A stretch of 64,000 nt of DNA from Mesorhizobium zhangyense (lineage in GTDB: Bacteria; Pseudomonadota; Alphaproteobacteria; Rhizobiales; Rhizobiaceae), in NCBI RefSeq assembly GCF_011045115.1, contig NZ_JAAKZG010000001.1:1-64000 (forward strand), given 5' to 3'. The position numbers and the translations under genes were made by a program. Positions 32,725 to 41,053 of the stretch are shown here, piece after piece. The first letter of the stretch is position 1. Each line of letters begins with the position of its first letter. The notes beneath the pieces are model-generated. The model saw nothing but the letters and a program-made list of their open reading frames with translations. It was not told the DNA's origin and searched no databases.

Positions 32725-33225
32725 TTACGGACGCACCGCCGTCACCTCGATCTCCACCAGGAAACCCGGGGCTGCGAGGCCGGCAACTTGAAACACCGAG
32801 CGCGTCGGCAGGTTCGGCTGTTCCTTGGTGCCGAAGAATTGGGTGTAGCCTTCCATGAAGCCTGAGAAATCCATCTTGCCGTCCTTGGCCGGATCGCCGA
32901 CGAGGAACACCTGCATCTTGATGACGTCGCTCATTTTCAGGTTGAGGCCGGTGAGCGTCTTCTCGATGGATTTCAGCACCGTTTCGGTCTGGGTCTTGGT
33001 ATCGCCATAGGCGGCAAGTGAGCCCTTCTCGGCTTTTTCATCGACAACCGAGGGCACCGCACCGCTGACGTAGACGGTTGTCTTGCCCGCGGGCACCTCG
33101 ACGGCCTGGGCGATCGGGAAGTCGGAGTTCGGGATCTTGTGGCGCACGACATCTTGCGCCAGCGCGCTTCCCGCAATCATCAAGCCAGCCACCAGCGTGG
33201 CGGCGCCGATCCGCATCTTTTTCAT
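32725..33225 (-). CDS. Secreted RidA-family protein
   Basis: 166 residues. A signal peptide (MKKMRIGAATLVAGLMIAGSALA, cleavage before QDVV) precedes a RidA fold: VYVSGAVPS, DVIKMQVFLVG and the canonical catalytic arginine context NLPTRSVFQVAGL (Arg142), then LVEIEVTAV. RidA hydrolyses reactive 2-imino/enamine intermediates, normally in the cytoplasm; an exported member is notable. The ATG at 33225 is chosen for AAGGAG upstream. It is third in an apparent operon after a Tat-exported flavin amine oxidoreductase and a cytochrome c, so hydrolysis of the imine formed by that enzyme in the periplasm is a natural inference. Confidence 0.88.
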   Translation of the reverse strand: MKKMRIGAATLVAGLMIAGSALAQDVVRHKIPNSDFPIAQAVEVPAGKTTVYVSGAVPSVVDEKAEKGSLAAYGDTKTQTETVLKSIEKTLTGLNLKMSDVIKMQVFLVGDPAKDGKMDFSGFMEGYTQFFGTKEQPNLPTRSVFQVAGLAAPGFLVEIEVTAVRP

Positions 33226-33250
33226 CGCATTCTCCTTCATTCGGTAATTG

Positions 33251-33285
33251 GAGAGGCGGCGGAAGACAGAATTCCGCCGCCTCTC
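33251..33285. repeat. Perfect 14-bp intercistronic hairpin
   Basis: GAGAGGCGGCGGAA (33251-33264) and its exact complement (33272-33285) flank a 7-nt loop, between the cytochrome c stop and the secreted ridA start. On the minus transcript there is no T tract, so mRNA stabilisation or partial attenuation is more likely than termination. Confidence 0.8.
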
Positions 33286-33290
33286 GTTTA

Positions 33291-33704
33291 TTATCGGGTG
33301 CCGGCGACGTCCGCAGCCGTCACAGCATCCTTGTAGTCGTTGCCGAAATTGGTCCTGACATAATTGACCACGGCAGCGATCTGATCGTCGTCCATCATCT
33401 TGCCGACCGGGGGCATGCCCTTCAGACCGTTCAACAGCACGTAGATGGGATAGCCGCTGGACTCCAGATTGGCATTCTTGGCCAGCGCCGGATAATGGCC
33501 GGCGCCGACCGCGCCCTGGCCTTCGCTCATGTGGCAGGCGGCGCAGACATTGGCGTAGAGTTCTTCACCGGTCTTTTCGGTGAAGTTGTTGCCGGAGCTG
33601 AAGGTGACGCCCGCCGAATCGGCAAGCGCGCCCGACACCGCGAACAGGCTGAAAGCGACGGTGGCGGCGAGGCGGCCGAGCGGCCGGTGAGAGTGGGTGG
33701 TCAT
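33291..33704 (-). CDS. Periplasmic class I cytochrome c
   Basis: 137 residues. A signal peptide (RLAATVAFSLFAVSGALA, cleavage before DSAG) is followed by one haem-binding motif CAACH (Cys54, Cys57, His58) and likely Met axial ligand in GLKGMPPVGKMM. A C-terminal DDDQIAAVVNYVRTNFGN helix is typical of small c-type cytochromes. The start at 33704 has GGAAGG upstream; an alternative ATG at 33749 would bury the signal peptide. It follows the Tat flavoprotein gene by about 50 bp and precedes secreted RidA. It is probably the electron acceptor of the flavoprotein, as in the nicotine oxidoreductase/CycN pair. Confidence 0.9.
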   Translation of the reverse strand: MTTHSHRPLGRLAATVAFSLFAVSGALADSAGVTFSSGNNFTEKTGEELYANVCAACHMSEGQGAVGAGHYPALAKNANLESSGYPIYVLLNGLKGMPPVGKMMDDDQIAAVVNYVRTNFGNDYKDAVTAADVAGTR

Positions 33705-33754
33705 GATGACATGCCTTCCGGAATTGAGGGGAGAGGGATGGTTCGTCATGGCCG

Positions 33755-35356
33755 TCACCCCGCAACCACGCGCTGATGCAGCCGGGTGATCGCATCCAGC
33801 GAGGACAGTATCGCGCCCTCCATCCAGGCCGGGATGTAGGATGCGTGTTCGCCGGCAAGCACGATGCGCCCGTCGATCTTGCACAGGTTTTCGTAGTGCT
33901 CCTTGCGCGCCTCGTCGGTCCAGTCGCCGGCGCAGCCCAGCGTGAAGGGCGAGCGGTGCCAGGCCCAGGAGACGCCGTTCTCGAACTCATCCTTGTATTG
34001 CGGATGGATCTGCGAGCCGTAATCCACAGCGCGCTGGACCCGTTCTTCCGGCGACATCGAGGTGAATTCGTAGGAATTCGGCCCGTTCCAGGTGTAGCAG
34101 CCGAGCAGCACGCCCTTGCCGGCCTTGTTGAAGTCGGTGCTCGGGTAGGAAATCTGCGTGATCGGCAGGTCGGTGTAGCTGACGCCGCCGAAGATCAGAT
34201 CGTCCTCTTCCCAGAAGCGACGCTTGAACTGCAGCCCGACCTTGACCGAGGAAGCGTAGGGGACGGCTTCGATCGCCGCCTGCATCGGCGCGCCGACATT
34301 GATCTCGATCTGGCTGAGGATCGTCAGCGGGATCGTGCAGACGCACCAGTCGGCACTTGCCTGCTGGGTGGTTCCGGGCTTTTGCGTGTCCTCATAGGTC
34401 ACGGTCACGCCCTTGTCGTCCTGCGCGATCTTGGTGACCTTGGCATTGTAGGTGATGAGGTCGCCGACTTCCTTGGCGAAGGCCTTGCCGATCATGTCGA
34501 TGCCGCCGACCGGCTGGAACATCGTCGTCTGGAACTCATAAAGCGCAAAGTTCTCCAGGCTACCCCAGAGGCCTGAGCTCAGTATGTCCGACAGATCTAT
34601 CGGCTTGCCGGGCACCGGAACCGCGGTAAGGCCACCGCCGGGGTCTTTCTCATAGCCGCGATATTCGCTCGTATGCAGGCTCTGCTTGTAGGAATAGTCG
34701 CTGTCGAGCGCGCCCCACGACTTGAGCGCTTCGAGCAGCATTTCCTGGTCTTCCTTGGTGACATCGCCCTCGAGCTTGCCCTTCTGGGTGACCTTGGCGA
34801 GCAGTTCGGAGACGTGGCCCTGGAAATCCGTCTTGATGTCGCGGATGCGCTGCGGCTTGCCGCCGAAGCCTTTTGACGAATGCAGGAAGGCGTTGTGGTT
34901 GATCTGCTGGAAAGGCTGCAACGTCACGCCGAGCCGCTTGCAATAGGCGAGCAGGCCGTTGTGGTGATAGGGGATGCGCCACGGGCCCGGATTGACGTAA
35001 AGCCCTTCGTCGAACTCGCATTTCTGCGTCGCGCCGGCGATGTCGGTAAAACTGTCGCCGCCGCGGATAGTCCAGTTACGGCCGCCGGGGCGGGCGTTAT
35101 ATTCAAGTATCTGCACCTTGTAGCCGGCTTGCCTCAATTCGAGCGCGGCCGTCATTCCGGCAAGTCCCGAACCCAGGATAAGCACCGAGGCTCCCTTCGG
35201 GTCGCCTTCCAGCTTGACCGGCCCCTTGTAGCCGGACTCACTCGCCAGCCCCATGCTGGTCATGGCCTGATACATGGCCGCACTGCCGGCTGTCATGCCG
35301 ATCAGGGATAGCAGTTTGCGCCGGCTCAAGCCGGTAAGTTGGGAATATTGTTGCAT
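33755..35356 (-). CDS. Tat-exported flavin amine oxidoreductase
   Basis: 533 residues. It has an N-terminal twin-arginine signal (LSRRKLLSLIG, then a hydrophobic AGSAAMYQAM stretch), the FAD dinucleotide motif LILGSGLAGMTAALELRQAG (about 59-78), ARPGGRNWT, and a C-terminal FAD-contact segment AGEHASYIPAWMEGAILSS. This matches the flavin monoamine oxidase/L-amino-acid oxidase superfamily. Folded export via Tat fits FAD loading in the cytoplasm. The next two genes encode a cytochrome c and a secreted RidA, which suggests it works as a cytochrome c-linked dehydrogenase rather than an oxygen-consuming oxidase. The product would be an imine. The substrate amine is unknown. Confidence 0.88.
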   Translation of the reverse strand: MQQYSQLTGLSRRKLLSLIGMTAGSAAMYQAMTSMGLASESGYKGPVKLEGDPKGASVLILGSGLAGMTAALELRQAGYKVQILEYNARPGGRNWTIRGGDSFTDIAGATQKCEFDEGLYVNPGPWRIPYHHNGLLAYCKRLGVTLQPFQQINHNAFLHSSKGFGGKPQRIRDIKTDFQGHVSELLAKVTQKGKLEGDVTKEDQEMLLEALKSWGALDSDYSYKQSLHTSEYRGYEKDPGGGLTAVPVPGKPIDLSDILSSGLWGSLENFALYEFQTTMFQPVGGIDMIGKAFAKEVGDLITYNAKVTKIAQDDKGVTVTYEDTQKPGTTQQASADWCVCTIPLTILSQIEINVGAPMQAAIEAVPYASSVKVGLQFKRRFWEEDDLIFGGVSYTDLPITQISYPSTDFNKAGKGVLLGCYTWNGPNSYEFTSMSPEERVQRAVDYGSQIHPQYKDEFENGVSWAWHRSPFTLGCAGDWTDEARKEHYENLCKIDGRIVLAGEHASYIPAWMEGAILSSLDAITRLHQRVVAG

Positions 35357-35671
35357 TTTTCATCCCTCCGTGGCGGCGGCTTGCACAGGCAGTCGCGCCG
35401 TTTCGTACTGGAGTGCGATTGGTCCGCTCCAGTCGCATGGATGAACCTATGCCGATGCCTCGCAGTGTCAACGGAGGCACTTGGGATGGAGCAATGGTCC
35501 AAGGGTTCTGGCGCAATTTTGGCAGCACAGCGGGACTGCTGCTCGCAAGATTGTCGGGTTGCATCGTTGCTGTGACGTATTCGCCACAGCAAATTTACCC
35601 CGTGTATAGAATTTCACAGTCTTCTTGGATTGCGAACTGTAAAGCCTCGGAAAGAAGAGGGGGCTATTCAC
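35357..35671. other. Divergent intergenic region, flavoprotein operon / L,D-transpeptidase
   Basis: 315 bp without a supported gene. It should hold promoters for both divergent units. The one structure I see is an 8-bp inverted repeat TTGCTGTG (35567-35574) / CACAGCAA (35585-35592) with a 10-nt spacer, about 80 bp before the transpeptidase start. It is a possible operator. No confident -35/-10 pair is assigned. Confidence 0.45.
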
Positions 35672-36097
35672 ATGTACAAAGCAATGCTTTTCGCGATTAC
35701 GCTGATGCTTTCTGGCGCGGCTTCTCCAGCTCTGGCGGATAATCTTGTGGCCAGGGTCAGTGTTTCGTCACAGACGATGACGGTCAGTAAACAGGGCCGT
35801 GTGATCCACACCTGGAAAGTATCGACCGCGCGCAGGGGGTATTCCACGCCGCGCGGAAGCTGGCGGCCGACGCGCATGCACCGCATGTGGTACTCGCGCA
35901 AATACGAGATGTCGCCGATGCCCTATTCGGTATTCTTCCGCGGCGGCTATGCCATCCATGGCACCGGCTACGTCAAGCAGCTCGGACGGCCCGCATCACA
36001 TGGCTGCGTGCGTCTGGCGACCTCGAATGCGGCGCAGTTCTATTCCCTGGTCAGGGAAATGGGACCGGGCAACACGCGGATCATCGTCACCAACTGA
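35672..36097 (+). CDS. Periplasmic L,D-transpeptidase (YkuD domain)
   Basis: 141 residues. A signal peptide (MYKAMLFAITLMLSGAASPALA) is followed by a single YkuD domain: MTVSKQGRVIHTWKVS, YSTPRGSW, the catalytic region IHGTGYVKQLGRPASHGCVRL with Cys in SHGCVR. It would form 3-3 crosslinks in peptidoglycan or attach outer-membrane proteins to it; rhizobia carry many such small paralogues. The ATG at 35672 lies 10 bp after an AGAGGGGG stretch. It stands alone, with soeA beginning 148 bp downstream. Confidence 0.92.
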   Translation: MYKAMLFAITLMLSGAASPALADNLVARVSVSSQTMTVSKQGRVIHTWKVSTARRGYSTPRGSWRPTRMHRMWYSRKYEMSPMPYSVFFRGGYAIHGTGYVKQLGRPASHGCVRLATSNAAQFYSLVREMGPGNTRIIVTN

Positions 36098-36245
36098 TCG
36101 ATTCGATATTCCAAGTTCCGACCATATCCCGCAATCACTTTGCGGCATGTTGTTTATGTCTAGACGAAAATTGCCGTGAAATGACGCCTTCGGGCATTTC
36201 ATTTCAGGCGCGTGCTCTGTAGGAATCGGCAGAGGAGCACTGCCG

Positions 36246-39095
36246 ATGACATCCGAGCCGCGTCTTGCGCTATCGACGCCCGTTGCCGACGAGGTCCGCA
36301 AGACCACCTGCTACATGTGCGCCTGCCGTTGCGGCATCAATGTGCACATCAAGGACGGCAAGATCCGCTACATCGAGGGCAACCGCGACCATCCGGTCAA
36401 TCGCGGCGTGCTCTGCGCGAAGGGTTCGGCGGGCATCATGCAGCATTATGCACCGGCACGGCTGCGCGCGCCGCTGAAGCGTACAGGCCCGCGCGGCTCC
36501 GGCGAATTCCAGGAAATCTCGTGGGAAGAAGCGCTGACGATCGCTACCGGTTGGCTCGACGGCGTGCGCCACGACGATCCGAAGAAGCTCGCCTTCTTCA
36601 CCGGGCGCGACCAGTCGCAGTCGCTCACAGGCTTCTGGGCACAGCAGTTCGGAACGCCCAACTATGCGGCGCATGGCGGCTTCTGCTCGGTCAACATGGC
36701 AGCCGGTGGCATCATGACCATCGGCGGCGCCTTCTGGGAATTCGGCGCGCCCGACTGGGACAGGACCAAGCTGTTCGTCATGTTCGGGGTCGCGGAAGAC
36801 CACGATTCCAATCCGATCAAGATGGGCATCGCCAAGGTCAAGAAAAACGGCGCGCGCTTCGTGTCGGTCAATCCCGTGCGCACCGGCTATTCGGCGGTCG
36901 CCGACAACTGGATCGGCATCCGCCCCGGCACGGACGGGCTGCTGATCCTTGCGGTCGTGCACGAACTGCTGAAAGCGCGCAGGATCGATGTCGATTACCT
37001 AGTCCGCTACTCCAATGCGCCCTGGCTGGTCATCGATGCACCCGGCACTGCCGAGCATGGCCTGTTCGCGCGCGATGCCGATGGCAAGCCGCTGATCTTC
37101 GAAACGGTCACCGAGCGCGCGGTGCCCGTCGGCACGAAAGGTGCACGACCGGCGCTTTCCGGCCGGCATGAGCTGCCGGACGGACGTTTTGCCGTGCCGT
37201 CTTTCCAGCTTCTGGCCGAAAAATATCTCGATCCGAAATATGCGCCTGAAGCGGCTTCCGTGGAAACCGGGGTGGCGGTCGATGTCATTCGCGGGCTTGC
37301 CGCCGAGATTGCTCGCGTTGCCTTCGACGAGGCGATCACCATCGAGCAACCGTGGACCGATGTGCACGGCGAACGCCACCATCATTTCGTTGGCAGGCCG
37401 GTATCGTTCCATGCCATGCGCGGCCTTTCGGCCCATTCCAACGGCTTCCAGACGGCGCGCGCGCTGCACATGCTGCAGGTGCTGATCGGTGCCGTCGATT
37501 GCCCCGGCGCCTTCCGCTTCGAGCCGCCTTATCCGAAGCCGCTGGAGGCGCATCCGACACCGCATGGCAAGGCCGAGCATTTCGGCTCGGCCAAGCCGCT
37601 GTCGGGGCCGCATCTGGGTTTCCCGCGCGGGCCGGAGGATCTGCTGATCGATGCCGAGGGCAAGCCGACCCGCATCGACAAGGCGTTTTCATGGGACGCG
37701 CCGATTTCCGCGCATGGCCTGATGCATATGGTCATCGCCAATGCCCATGCCGGCGATCCGTATCCGATCGACGTTCTGTTCCTCTACATGGCCAACATGG
37801 CCTGGAACTCCTCCATGAACACCGCCGGAGTCATGAAGATGCTGGAGGACAAGGACCCCGAGACCGGCGAATACCGCATCCCCAAGATCATCTACTCCGA
37901 CGCCTATGCTTCCGAAATGGTCGCCTATGCCGACCTCGTATTACCCGACACGACCTATCTGGAGCGGCATGACTGCATCTCGCTGCTGGACCGGCCGATC
38001 TCCGAGCCCGACGCCGTGCAGGATGCCATCCGCTGGCCGGTGGTCGAGCCCGACCGCGACGTGCGCGGCTTCCAGAGCGTGCTTATCGATCTCGGCGCAC
38101 GGCTGAAGCTGCCGGCCTTTGTCGATTCGCGCGGTACCGCGATCTACAAGGATTATGCCGACTACATCGTGCGCCATGAGCGCCGCCCGGGCATCGGGCC
38201 GCTGGCCGGTTTTCGCGGCTTGAACGGCGACAAAGCAGGGCGCGGTGCCGCCAATCCCGACCAGCTCAAGCGCTATATCGAAAACGGCTCGTTCTTCTCG
38301 GCGCATATCCCGCTCGAAGCGCAGTTCTTCAAGCATGCGAACCAGGCCTATCAGGATTTTGCCGTGCGCATGGGCTTCTTCGACACGCCGCAGCCGGTGA
38401 CGTTCCAGCTCTACAGCGAGCCGCTGCAGAAGTTCCGCCTGTCCGCCGAGGGCCTGCGCGCGCCGTTCGCGCCCGAAACGCACCGCCAGCGCATTCTGGA
38501 CAGTTTTACGCCGCTGCCCGACTGGTATCGGCCTTTCGAGGAAGCACTGGTCGACCGCGAGACCTATCCCTACCACGCCATCACCCAGCGGCCGGCGGCG
38601 ATGTATCATTCCTGGGGTTCGATGAACGCCTGGCTGCGCCAGATCCATACCCGCAACCCGCTCTATGTGCCGGGGCCGATCTGCGACGAGCATGGGCTTG
38701 TCGACGGCGATTGGGTCTGGGTCATCTCGCATCATGGCCGCATCAAGGTCGAGATGGCGCGCATGGAGGCGGTTAATTCCTCGACGATCTGGACCTGGAA
38801 CGCCATCGGCAAACGCAAGGGCGCCTGGGGGCTGGACGAGGATGCGCCGGAAGCCAAAAAAGGCTTCCTGATGAATCACTTGATCCACGAACTTCTACCG
38901 CCGAAAGGCGATGGCATGCGCTGGTCGAACTCCGATCCGATCACCGGGCAGGCGGCCTGGTACGACCTGCGCGTGCGCATCGAGACGGCGGAAAAGGCGC
39001 AGATCAGCGAACCGCATTTTCCTGCCATCTCCGAGCCGGGCAGGGCTCATGAGCATGTGGACGAACTGCGCTACGGGCAGGAGTGGGCGAAATGA
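36246..39095 (+). CDS. soeA: SoeA-type molybdopterin subunit of sulfite:quinone oxidoreductase
   Basis: 949 residues of the DMSO reductase superfamily. An N-terminal [4Fe-4S] motif uses Cys22, Cys25, Cys29 and Cys57 (TCYMCACRC...GVLCAKGS). A likely Mo-coordinating residue is Cys147 in HGGFCSVNM. Later segments are FGVAEDHDSNPIKMG, YMANMAWNSSMN and DLVLPDTTYLERHD. There is no Tat signal, so the catalytic subunit faces the cytoplasm, which favours SoeA over DmsA, PhsA or TtrA. With the ferredoxin-like and NrfD/DmsC-like subunits downstream it forms a membrane complex oxidising sulfite to sulfate and reducing quinone. Sulfite would come from taurine, sulfonates or DMSP-derived sulfur. Confidence 0.82.
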   Translation: MTSEPRLALSTPVADEVRKTTCYMCACRCGINVHIKDGKIRYIEGNRDHPVNRGVLCAKGSAGIMQHYAPARLRAPLKRTGPRGSGEFQEISWEEALTIATGWLDGVRHDDPKKLAFFTGRDQSQSLTGFWAQQFGTPNYAAHGGFCSVNMAAGGIMTIGGAFWEFGAPDWDRTKLFVMFGVAEDHDSNPIKMGIAKVKKNGARFVSVNPVRTGYSAVADNWIGIRPGTDGLLILAVVHELLKARRIDVDYLVRYSNAPWLVIDAPGTAEHGLFARDADGKPLIFETVTERAVPVGTKGARPALSGRHELPDGRFAVPSFQLLAEKYLDPKYAPEAASVETGVAVDVIRGLAAEIARVAFDEAITIEQPWTDVHGERHHHFVGRPVSFHAMRGLSAHSNGFQTARALHMLQVLIGAVDCPGAFRFEPPYPKPLEAHPTPHGKAEHFGSAKPLSGPHLGFPRGPEDLLIDAEGKPTRIDKAFSWDAPISAHGLMHMVIANAHAGDPYPIDVLFLYMANMAWNSSMNTAGVMKMLEDKDPETGEYRIPKIIYSDAYASEMVAYADLVLPDTTYLERHDCISLLDRPISEPDAVQDAIRWPVVEPDRDVRGFQSVLIDLGARLKLPAFVDSRGTAIYKDYADYIVRHERRPGIGPLAGFRGLNGDKAGRGAANPDQLKRYIENGSFFSAHIPLEAQFFKHANQAYQDFAVRMGFFDTPQPVTFQLYSEPLQKFRLSAEGLRAPFAPETHRQRILDSFTPLPDWYRPFEEALVDRETYPYHAITQRPAAMYHSWGSMNAWLRQIHTRNPLYVPGPICDEHGLVDGDWVWVISHHGRIKVEMARMEAVNSSTIWTWNAIGKRKGAWGLDEDAPEAKKGFLMNHLIHELLPPKGDGMRWSNSDPITGQAAWYDLRVRIETAEKAQISEPHFPAISEPGRAHEHVDELRYGQEWAK

Positions 39096-39859
39096 CCATG
39101 CTGCCCGCCCACTCGACGCCCAAAAAACTCGGACTCGTCATCGACCTCGACGTCTGCGTCGGATGTCATGCCTGCGTCGTCAGTTGCAAGGAATGGAACA
39201 CCGGCGGCTACGGCTCGGCGCTGTCCGACCAAGACCCATACGGTGCCGACGTTTCAGGCGCTTGGCTCAATCGCGTCCACACATTCGAAGTGGTACCGGA
39301 AGGCGGCGAGATCGTCGGCGAGGCGGGCGATGCGCGCATCGTGCATTTCCCGAAATCCTGCCTGCATTGTGAGGACGCGCCCTGCGTTACCGTGTGCCCC
39401 ACCGGTGCGTCCTACAAACGCTCGGCTGACGGCATCGTGCTGGTCGATGAGGACAAGTGCATAGGCTGCGGTCTTTGCGCTTGGGCCTGCCCCTATGGCG
39501 CGCGTGAGATGGACCTGGCCGCCGGCGTGATGAAGAAATGCACGCTCTGCATCGACCGCATCTACAACGAGACGTTTGAGGAAGTGGACCGCGTGCCGTC
39601 CTGCGTGCGCACATGCCCCGCCAATGCCCGTCATTTCGGCGATCTTGCCGACCCGCAATCCGACGTTTCGATCATGGTTGCCCAGCGTGGCGGTATGGAC
39701 CTGATGCCGGAGCAGGGCACGCGGCCGGTGAACAAATATCTGCCGCCGCGCCCGCGAAAATCATTGGCCGATAGCGCGAGGGGTTTGCCGCTGGCGGAAA
39801 ACACCGACGGTGCCAAGGGGTTCTTTGCGTGGCTCGACGGCATGCTGGATCGTATCTGA
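39092..39859 (+). CDS. soeB: SoeB-type iron-sulfur subunit
   Basis: 255 residues with four ferredoxin-type [4Fe-4S] clusters: CVGCHACVVSC near 17-27, CLHCEDAPCVTVCP, CIGCGLCAWACP, and CTLCIDR...CVRTCP. It is the electron-transfer subunit of DMSO-reductase-type trimers. The start ATG at 39092 overlaps the soeA stop (ATGA), a strong sign of translational coupling. It carries electrons from the molybdenum subunit to the membrane anchor. The C-terminal 50 residues (NKYLPPRPRKS...) are extra and may contact the membrane subunit. Confidence 0.88.
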   Translation: MTMLPAHSTPKKLGLVIDLDVCVGCHACVVSCKEWNTGGYGSALSDQDPYGADVSGAWLNRVHTFEVVPEGGEIVGEAGDARIVHFPKSCLHCEDAPCVTVCPTGASYKRSADGIVLVDEDKCIGCGLCAWACPYGAREMDLAAGVMKKCTLCIDRIYNETFEEVDRVPSCVRTCPANARHFGDLADPQSDVSIMVAQRGGMDLMPEQGTRPVNKYLPPRPRKSLADSARGLPLAENTDGAKGFFAWLDGMLDRI

Positions 39860-39862
39860 TCC

Positions 39863-40789
39863 ATGCATCCAGCTCCCTCGATCATCCTCTTCACGACGCT
39901 TTCCGGCCTCGGCTACGGGTTAGCTGCCGTTCTCGGCCTCGGCCTGCTCGATCCTGCCGCAATCGCCACGAAATTCGCCCATGTGCTGGCACTGGCGCTG
40001 ATCGGCGGCGGGCTCTTGTCCTCAACGCTGCATCTCGGCAATCCGCAGCGCGCCTGGCGGGCGCTGTCTCAGTGGCGGTCGAGCTGGCTGTCGCGCGAGG
40101 GTGTTATGGCGATCATCACCTTCCTGCCGCTCGTCTTCTCGGCGTGGATGGCGGTCTTCGAAAGCCGCTATCTGCTGCTTCCCGGCCTGCTCGGCACGGT
40201 GCTGTGCCTCGTGACGGTCTACTGCACCGGCATGATCTACGCTTCGCTGAAATCCGTCCAGACGTGGCACACGCCGCTGACGCCGCTCTGCTATCTGCTG
40301 TTTGCCGTTGCCGGCGGTTTCGTCCTGGCTGGGTTCTTTGCTTTCTGCGGCAGCGGGCGGACGGTTCTTGTTCCGGTCCTGGCTATCATCTTCCTGATCG
40401 CTGCCTGGGCAGCAAAGGCGCTGTGGCGCGATCACATGAAAAGGCTGGTGCCGCTGTCGACGCCTGAAAGTGCGACTGGGCTCGGCAATATCGGCCATGT
40501 GCGCCTGTTCGAGCGGCCACATGTCACGGAAAACTACCTGACCAGCGAAATGGGCTTCAAGGTCGCGCGCAAGCATGCGGCCAAGCTTTGGTTTGTCGCC
40601 CTGATTGCGGGTGGGGTCATCCCTGCGGGGCTGTTTCTCAGCCTGCTGCTAACCGGGGCAGAAAACGGGCCATTCACCGCCTTCATAGCCACGCTTGCCG
40701 TTGTAACACACATGCTTGGCATGCTGACGGAACGATGGCTGTTCTTCGCGGAGGCCCGGCACGCGGTGATGAATTACTACGGCGGTTGA
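39863..40789 (+). CDS. soeC: SoeC/DmsC-type membrane anchor
   Basis: 308 residues with about eight hydrophobic helices. It has the DmsC family pattern of an N-terminal IILFTTLSGLGYGL helix, LHLGNPQRAWRALSQWRSSWLSREG (the conserved quinone-site region), and a C-terminal ERWLFFAEARHAVMNYY. It starts 3 bp after soeB. It anchors the complex and exchanges electrons with the quinone pool. No accessory sulfite-oxidation gene follows. The weak hairpin AAGGC/GCCTT after the stop may terminate the operon. Confidence 0.88.
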   Translation: MHPAPSIILFTTLSGLGYGLAAVLGLGLLDPAAIATKFAHVLALALIGGGLLSSTLHLGNPQRAWRALSQWRSSWLSREGVMAIITFLPLVFSAWMAVFESRYLLLPGLLGTVLCLVTVYCTGMIYASLKSVQTWHTPLTPLCYLLFAVAGGFVLAGFFAFCGSGRTVLVPVLAIIFLIAAWAAKALWRDHMKRLVPLSTPESATGLGNIGHVRLFERPHVTENYLTSEMGFKVARKHAAKLWFVALIAGGVIPAGLFLSLLLTGAENGPFTAFIATLAVVTHMLGMLTERWLFFAEARHAVMNYYGG

Positions 40790-40815
40790 AGGCGGAGGCT
40801 GCCTTTCGTGCGGAC

Positions 40816-40986
40816 CTATCCGGCCGGTTTTAGCTTGCCGCGTCTGTTGAGCGCGGCGAGGCGCTTTATCAGCCGTTGAATTGCAAGCTTCTGCGCGTTG
40901 CGCTCGGGGCGGTGCTGGATGCCCCACGGGGTCCAGAGTGCCGCTCCTGCGGAGGTAGTCTGAGGTTTTTCCGTGCGGTTTTCCAT
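40816..40986 (-). CDS. Possible small basic protein
   Basis: 56 residues starting MENRTEKPQTTSAG, rich in Arg, Lys and Gln towards the C-terminus (QKLAIQRLIKRLAALNRRGKLKPAG), which looks like an amphipathic basic helix. A GAG lies 8 bp upstream of the ATG at 40986, but the ribosome site is weak. It sits on the minus strand, just past lpxXL and convergent with soeC, in a 264-bp gap that otherwise has no gene. Alternative ATGs at 40992 and 40998 extend it slightly. I cannot tell whether it is expressed. Confidence 0.4.
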   Translation of the reverse strand: MENRTEKPQTTSAGAALWTPWGIQHRPERNAQKLAIQRLIKRLAALNRRGKLKPAG

Positions 40987-41053
40987 AGCCATTCTCATTA
41001 TCACGAAATATGAACGGCTGAAATCCGACTTTGTTACGACCAGAATACCTTTA

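Noticed and set aside
33705-33884. Upstream extension of the cytochrome c gene
   Set aside because: It would place about 60 extra residues before the signal peptide and overlap the flavoprotein gene; the ATG at 33704 has a good ribosome site.
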